Of a stretch of 64,000 bases of DNA, positions 63,970 to 64,000 are shown piece after piece. A program made the position numbers and the translations under genes. Within the stretch, counting starts at the first letter, position 1; each line of letters opens with the position of its first letter. This stretch comes from Ochotona curzoniae (Eukaryota > Chordata > Mammalia > Lagomorpha > Ochotonidae), in the NCBI RefSeq assembly GCF_017591425.1, contig NW_024466607.1, positions 14,764,501 through 14,828,500 of the forward strand. The letters run 5' to 3'. The notes below the pieces were generated by a model, which saw only the letters and a list, made by a program, of their open reading frames with translations, had not been told where the DNA came from and did not search any database.

Positions 63970-64000
63970 GATTTTTTTTTTTTAAGTCAGATATACAGAG
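63970..64000 (-). repeat. CSINE, cut by window end
   Basis: T-run, then AAGTCAGATATACAGAG, the antisense 3' region. Confidence 0.85.

Overview
The window is nuclear DNA of a lagomorph, most likely a pika (Ochotona). It carries about 65 copies of a tRNA-derived SINE of the lagomorph C (CSINE) family on both strands. Coding genes are split by GT-AG introns, and there are old L1, MaLR, MIR/L2 and DNA-transposon fossils and several CA/TG microsatellites. The cathelicidin here differs in its mature peptide from rabbit CAP18, and the youngest SINEs have a 3' end unlike the usual rabbit form. That is why I favour pika over rabbit; this is an inference.

Gene order, read by assembling exons by eye, is CAMP (+, 6618-8094), NME6 (-, 15687-11641), SPINK8 (-, 29607-24146) and FBXW12 (+, 49864 to beyond 63128). 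This matches the CAMP-ZNF589-NME6-SPINK8-FBXW12 block of human 3p21.31, except that no KRAB/zinc-finger gene lies between CAMP and NME6. Only an orphan CpG-island promoter (about 8380-8720) is there. All four genes have open exons, phase-compatible junctions and intact key residues: four cathelin cysteines, the NDPK active-site His, six Kazal cysteines, and an F-box followed by WD-like repeats. The genes are not an operon and do not share a pathway. CAMP is innate immunity, NME6 nucleotide metabolism, SPINK8 a secreted protease-inhibitor-like protein and FBXW12 a ubiquitin-ligase receptor.

Layout: 1-6560 is intergenic DNA left of CAMP, with SINEs only up to 4862. 6570-8140 is CAMP. 8380-8720 is the orphan CpG island. 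11640-17500 is NME6 with its CpG island. 24146-29607 is SPINK8. 30100-49860 is a repeat-rich gene desert holding a 125-bp duplication, a long inverted repeat and an interstitial telomere-like tract. 49864 to the window end is FBXW12, whose last exon is outside.

The points most worth a second look are: the two-part mature cathelicidin (cationic helix plus proline-spaced tail); the apparent absence of a ZNF589-like body behind a CpG promoter; the extended or re-spliced SPINK8 C terminus; the recent 125-bp duplication near the FBXW12 promoter; and the inverted repeat at 45.5-45.9 kb.
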